Positions 58,970 through 64,000 of a stretch of DNA of 64,000 bases are shown one piece after another. Below the pieces are notes generated by a model. That model was not told where the DNA came from and made no database searches. It saw nothing but the letters and a program-made list of their open reading frames with translations. Made by a program: the position numbers and the translations under genes. This DNA is from Branchiostoma floridae. Its lineage: Eukaryota; Chordata; Leptocardii; Amphioxiformes; Branchiostomatidae. Each line of letters opens with the position of its first letter. Position 1 is the stretch's first letter. Where the stretch lies: the NCBI RefSeq assembly GCF_000003815.2, contig NC_049985.1:14707452-14771451 (forward strand). Direction: 5' to 3'.

Positions 58970-61295
58970 TTATTCAAAGTCAAAGGCAAAGTCAGTCTCA
59001 CTAAACTTCTCCTCATACCAGTTGTCAAAGGCTTTACTCTGCTCAGGTGTGAACATGTTCTTCCAGTCTCCTATGATACCTGTGAGGTGAGCCAAAAATA
59101 TGGAAAATCAAGCATTGCTGAATTTTGCAACAGCAAAAGATAGTTTATGTACAAGTATTAATAAATTCAGTCTGATTGTAAATGATTGAAACTGCATCGT
59201 ATACTGGACTGACACAAATTCACTTTTGATGAAGGTATAAAAGCAAGAAATGATACATCTTTTTTCAAATATTCATAGTATATGGGAGTTGATTTTTAGG
59301 TAAACGAGATTTAGTTCAGAATGTTACTAAAGCTTGTTAATCATTAAGAAAGTACACACCTTTCCTGGCTATTGCCTGTGTCTCAGCCACCTTGGAATTG
59401 TCCAGATCTACCTTCATGTTGTTGAAAGTACTGGCCTCTGCGATGCCTTTTATGGTCGATTCATCCAGATCAACCTCCAGAAATGCCACTATGGTCTTCA
59501 CAGCACTCAACAGATCCTACAATTTTAGTACAAAATAATGAAATACAAGAAAATGTAGAATCATTGAAGGTTTGTTTGAAGTAAAGAGAAATCATTCCGA
59601 AATGCTTGCACAACAAATTCATATTATTTTTATGTTAACAGTGTAGCAATATAATATACATGTATAGAATTGCAACATAACTTTTAAAATACGGAAGAGA
59701 CTTTGTAGCTGCAAATGTCCACTTTCAATATTTTGTTTTGGCTTAATACTAAATAATAGACTCCATTCCAGTTACGGTGGCCATTTTGGATTGTGTAGTC
59801 ATTTTTTATTCTATAGAGTTAGGAACAGTATTTTCAAAGTCAGGAGAAAAAAGTTACTATTTGGTAGACATGCTTTAGTCTGGTTGTTTGCATGCTCACA
59901 TTTCCCCAATGGCCTTTGATTTAGAATGCATTTTTATTTAATACTAGTGATTGTGGGTGCTGTACAGTCATATACCTTCTTCATGTCCTCATACTTGAGG
60001 AAGAGGAAGTGGGGGTCGTCTCGCATCTGCCACCAGCCCAACACATGGTCTTCAAATGGTCCATATGCCACTGTACATGTATGTCAACATGTATACAATC
60101 ATTATGTACATGATAAGTATAGTTACGAAGAAAAAACATAGTACTACTCAACTTAAGGTTTGGTTTAAAGTAACTTACTTAAATTATTTTGAAATGCTTG
60201 TGCAACAAAATGTTAAATCATTTAGTTAACAATGTAGCAATTTCTCAAGGAAAGAAAATACACCCAGGTTTGTTATTGATGAGAAATATTTTCAGTATTT
60301 AAATTAAATATAAGTTACCTTTTCCCTTCGTGAAATTATGAGCAAACTCTTCCCATTGCACATCATCTGTCACACCCATCAACTTCAGGATTTTCTTGCC
60401 AAAATGGTAGAGTGACACAGCCGTGTCCTTCGGGTTCCTCATTGGCACCAGGATTTTTACCTATTTATGTTAGTAAAAGATTTATCACAGTATTTTCTGA
60501 AAGTTATTTCTTAATTGAGTATCATGATCTTTTCTTTTTTAATTCAAGGCCATATCAATTCATTTTCATAGTTTATTTTACATTTTTTCAGCTATAGTAA
60601 AAATTCAGTAGCAGTATAAAGAATGTAAACAAAAGGGTTGGAGGAAAACTTGGATCTGGCTACAGGTCCTGGATACTGTATGTGCAATTGACGTGTAGTC
60701 TTTCCTCATAATTACGTCTATTTTCATGTTGGTTTAAAATTTGCATTTAAGTTATTTTTTTAAATCTGGGAACTAACGGAACAAGTTGATCTGGTCCAAT
60801 CTATGTTCTTAGATTTGTTTCTGCCAATTTACCTTATTCTGTGGCTTGGATATCCCTTTCGGTGCCAGCTCAATAGGCAGATGTGTTACCACAAAGCGGG
60901 GAGAGGGCATGTTTGCCTGGGTCAGGTAGCCTGGCTGTGTGGCTGTAGGTGTCCTGATCTCCAAGGGCCCTGCATCAATCAGGCTGTCCGCACTGCTGTC
61001 TATTTTACCTGCAGCTTGCAGAATCTTAGCTACAATCCCCCGCAGCCAGTGCGTCCCTTGAAAAAAAAAAGCAGAAGGCAGAATTGTGTAAAGAAGATTT
61101 AGCATTTATCACAATTCAAATACGATTGAATGCAATATATAATGACGTGCATAACTTACCTGTCTTTGGAAAACTCGCCACAACAATGTCGTCGTCTCGA
61201 ATCTTGAAGTCGGGCAGAACATCCAGGATTTCTTTGGTAACATCAAGTGGCAGAGTAAACCCCTTGTACTCCCAGCTTAACTTCTCAACACTCAT
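58970..61295 (-). CDS. SULT: Cytosolic sulfotransferase C
   Basis: Exons 61295-61160, 61056-60833, 60460-60319, 60070-59976, 59516-59360, 59079-58970; the same lengths as A and B; 287 aa. Motifs: FPKTGTHW (His replaces the Asn of A and B in the PAPS loop), VTHLP with the catalytic His, RNPKDTAVS, and RKGIIGDWKNMF. Exon 2 is more diverged than between A and B (GTHWLRGIVAKILQAAGKID), so C was not part of their recent conversion. Intron 2 is short (about 0.37 kb) and shows the empty form of the site where the 11.4-kb element sits in B. Leader donor at 61,986; acceptor CACTTACAG 6 nt before the ATG. Confidence 0.92.
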
Positions 61296-61509
61296 TGTGG
61301 TCTGTAAGTGTAAAACCAACAAACTTGTTTCAGTCTATAAATTTGGTCCGAGTTCAAAATTAGGCTAGCCCCTGAGGCATCACCAAAAAATTCACAGAAG
61401 AGCAATCACCTGATAATTCACCTTGGTGTGTCATTGCCAGTTTTCTGGAACAAAAAGTATGACATAAAAGACACCAAACTAAACAAGACATAAAGAGAAT
61501 AGTCATGGG

Positions 61510-61736
61510 TAGGGGTGGGTACCATTACGCTGTACCTGTACAAAACCGGTTTTTCTTATTGGACCGGTCCGGAAAAAATGGACTGGAAAAATTAGGTGGA
61601 CTGGGATGTTGGACCTATTAGAAAATTAATTTTTCACAAGTTTTCACATACTGAATCAGGTCCAGGTTCAGGTCCGGACCCTCTGGACCTGAACCGGACC
61701 TGGACCTGAATCGTTCTGTACCGGTACCCACCCCTA
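61510..61736. mobile_element. Short hAT-like MITE with perfect 8-bp TSD
   Basis: Starts TAGGGGTGGGTACCATTACG, ends GGTACCCACCCCTA; GTCATGGG flanks both sides (61,502-61,509 and 61,737-61,744). The interior AGGTCC/GGACCT arms are in the opposite order to the 19,752 copy. At 227 bp it is the shortest member seen. In the leader intron of sulfotransferase C. Confidence 0.85.
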
Positions 61737-61985
61737 GTCATGGGCATTGTATGAGATATTTTGACTTTTCTATTTCTCATTTTTCACAAACAGCCCACTG
61801 GACCCCAGTTGGGAAATGTGACGTTAGCCAGTACTGAGGCTGTTTATTTGCTCGAGGCAACTTCTTGAACACATGTGAAGTCCCCATTTTTCGTCCCTTC
61901 TGAAAGATGAAATTACATCTATTAACAAAAGCATGGAACTTTACTAGTAGTAATAGTATCTACAGCTTACTAGCATTGTGCTTAC

Positions 61986-62530
61986 CTGTTGTTTGTGGAA
62001 TCCGATTTCTGTGCTCGTGGTAGCTGCCAGTTGGTATGCAGGTATCTTCAATTATTCGTATATCCAATTTTGTCAGCTCACCGAGCTCCTGCTTGCAAGG
62101 TCTACAGAGTAGTTCCGAATGTTGAATCACTGCTGTGTGCCCCCTTTTTGTCTGTACTGTATGACCGTATGTACGGTCAATTTACTGTAAATGCATTAAA
62201 GTTTGCGGGGATTTAATTTCGCGGTAGCGGAAAAAGAACTTTTCGCGGTGGATTTAAGTTCGCGGTAACACCATAGACTGCAGTCTAATACCATTATAGA
62301 AAAATGTTCGCGGTGGTTTTAAGTTCGCGGTGAAGTGGTCACCGCGAAAACCGCGAACATTAATCCACTGCGAACATTTCTGCATTTACAGTATTCAGTC
62401 CATTGCCTCACAACAGTGAATGTACAGGCGTTGACTGTACAGTCGTTGACTGTACGGTCAGTGACCTTTCTTTCAGGGGTCAGGGGATAAAGGTAAACCA
62501 AGGACGTTAACCTCCTTGGGTAAACAAAGT
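61986..62530 (-). promoter_or_regulatory. Leader exon and promoter of sulfotransferase C, split by a MITE
   Basis: The leader exon ends at 61,986 (AACAG|GTAAGC). Upstream are TGACCGTATGTACGGTCA (about 62,162-62,179) and the perfect inverted half-sites GGTCAGTGACC at 62,456-62,466. Between them the 62,183-62,393 MITE interrupts sequence that is contiguous in gene A (ggtcaatttgttcagtcc). Confidence 0.55.
62183..62393. mobile_element. TA-target MITE (Tc1/mariner-like) in the sulfotransferase C promoter
   Basis: Ends TACTGTAAATGCA and TGCATTTACAGTA are inverted; the interior is rich in TTCGCGGT/ACCGCGAA arms. Comparison with gene A shows insertion at a TA/TG position, consistent with a TA target duplication. 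A fragment of the same family is near 9,390-9,440. Confidence 0.78.
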
Positions 62531-63362
62531 GAGAAGATTTTTTTGGGGGGGGGGGAAGAGTAGATAGGGAAGCTTTAAGTTTAAGTGACAAAACATGCGA
62601 GGCAAAACTGGATTGTCATGCACCCTTTGAAACCAGGAATATCCTTGAATAATATTATGATAAATGAAAAGCAGAGATCTATTTTTCAAAAGGTGTTTAT
62701 TCTTTTCTTCTTAACTTATACTTCATGTAATTTTATGTCATTTGTATTGTGTATGGGCAACATGTTTTTATTTATTTCAGTAATATCCGTTACACTTTTT
62801 ATTTTCATTGGCAGATCTAGTTACGAACGTAACATGTTGTATGTTTGTCTTCTGTTTTTTCATAATCACAAGTTACATTATAGAAATGTAATCCACATGT
62901 ACATGTACAATTGCATAAATTGCAACTTTAAAAGTATTAGAGCATTGGTGATTTTCACGTTACTATTGAGTCATCAGTAAAATCCTTTTCAGTAGATTTG
63001 TTTTGTTGATATTGGAAAGTATAACATTGTATTCAGTTTTACAGAAACCAACGTTACTATAGCCACTATATCAAAATTTCAGACGTGTATTCGAATTCAA
63101 TTTATTAAGCAAGTTAGTATTGTGCTTAACACCGAAAATAGCGTGTAAATTGATATCCAGCACACAACCTCTGAGCAACAAATCAGTAATTTTTCCAATT
63201 TTTGCAGTAGTCTGTTGCGCTTAATAAATTTAATTCGAACACACTTCTTTTGTTGCTACTATTTTAACTATCGTTATAGTTACATTATAATCAAACAATG
63301 TAATGTCAGATAAACTTGATAGTTCTTCTGTGCTTGCAGAAGTCATTCTGACTGGATGATAT

Positions 63363-63420
63363 AATAATAATAATAATGTTTATTGCAAATTCATGCCCAT
63401 TGGGCTAATTGCAAGAGAAG
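63363..63420 (-). mobile_element. 3' tail of a short retroposon, second copy
   Basis: Same core as 36,199-36,256: an (ATA)n stretch followed by tttattgcaaattcatgccc. Both lie 250-600 bp downstream of a sulfotransferase stop codon, either by chance or because one copy was duplicated with the array. Confidence 0.45.
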
Positions 63421-63673
63421 AAAGACTAAATACATGAAATGAATGAATGTAGTCTAAGAACATGTAGATAAACTAAATTCTAACATACAAATATTAAGTG
63501 GTTGAATGTACAAATGATACAAAATAGGGTACTAAGTCTACGTGGCTATCACGGGGTTTGACTTCTTCTTTGAAGACAGTTGAAAATGAAATGCCCCATG
63601 TATTCTATAATAGATTGGTTCGATGATCTTAGTAGGAAGAGAATCTTTTGTGGCGTATATAATATCATCTAGT

Positions 63674-63783
63674 TTATTCAAAGTCAAAGGTGATGCCAGT
63701 CCCACTAAACTTCTCCTCATACCAGGCATCAAAGGCTTCACTCTGCTCAGGTGTAAACATGTTCTTCCAGTCTCCTATGATAC
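63674..63783 (-). CDS. SULT: Sulfotransferase D, last exon only
   Basis: The 110-nt final exon encodes IIGDWKNMFTPEQSEAFDAW and ends GITFDFE, with an acceptor at 63,785-63,784. Exon length, phase and sequence match genes A-C. The rest of the gene lies beyond the right edge, so the array has at least four members. Confidence 0.9.
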
Positions 63784-64000
63784 CTGTAAGGGGAGCCAAA
63801 ATTATGAAAACAGCAAATAATTGTTTACTTAGTATACAAGTCAGTCAGTCTGATTGTAAATGATTGAAACTGCATTGTATACTGGACAGACACAAATTCA
63901 CTTTTGATGAAGATATAAAAGCAATAAAAAATACATCTGTTTTATATAATATATTTATAGTACATGTATATGGTAGTTGATTTTTAGATAAACAATATTT

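Overview
This is animal nuclear DNA, most probably from a cephalochordate (amphioxus, Branchiostoma-like). The genes are split by GT-AG introns, intergenic DNA is AT-rich with long CA/GT and GAAT microsatellites, and there are several families of short terminal-inverted-repeat transposons with clean target-site duplications (TSDs). Gene content also fits: one sarcoglycan gamma/delta/zeta gene, a small membrane C-type lectin, and a tandem array of cytosolic sulfotransferases. Species assignment is inference. No prokaryotic operon, CRISPR array, rRNA or tRNA gene is visible.

Layout. 0-3.3 kb holds old repeats, including a Harbinger-like element with a hAT-like element nested in it. 3.4-7.0 kb (+) is a five-exon type II membrane C-type lectin. 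9.6-12.2 kb (-) is a six-exon gene for a 315-residue protein I do not recognise, with two PPPY motifs. 18.4-26.2 kb (-) is the complete seven-coding-exon sarcoglycan (292 aa); its non-coding first exon probably ends at 34,726, beside a CCAAT-rich bidirectional promoter that also faces a signal-peptide exon at 35,077 (+). From 36.8 kb to the right edge (-) lies an array of at least four sulfotransferases: A (36,766-40,534), B (42,013-57,262), C (58,970-61,295) and D (last exon only). A, B and C share six coding exons of identical lengths (136, 224, 142, 95, 157 and 110 nt) and each encodes 287 aa.

The main discovery is inside intron 2 of sulfotransferase B. Comparison with A and C shows that an 11,400-bp segment (45,247-56,646) was inserted there. 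It is flanked by a perfect 9-bp TSD (AAGGTACCG) and has imperfect 19-bp terminal inverted repeats (15/19 matches) starting CACGCTC. It carries two convergent intact genes: a RecQ-type superfamily II helicase with an N-terminal C2H2-like finger (+, 737 aa), and a 1,242-aa protein (-) with DUF6589-like signatures and about three ankyrin repeats, which I propose as the transposase. A six-copy 90-bp minisatellite separates their 3' ends. The best match I know is the helicase-encoding AcademH lineage of Academ DNA transposons. The fused ankyrin repeats, the 5'-leader intron duplication, the duplicated YY1-like promoter block and the minisatellite may be new.

The same intron also holds a 5'-truncated LINE with a perfect 194-bp TSD, nested in a ~315-bp MITE with a 5-bp TSD. 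Other second-look items are a ~350-bp gene-conversion tract between sulfotransferases A and B ending 178 bp from the big element, inverted GGTCA/TGACC half-sites upstream of each sulfotransferase, and a MITE that split the promoter of gene C.
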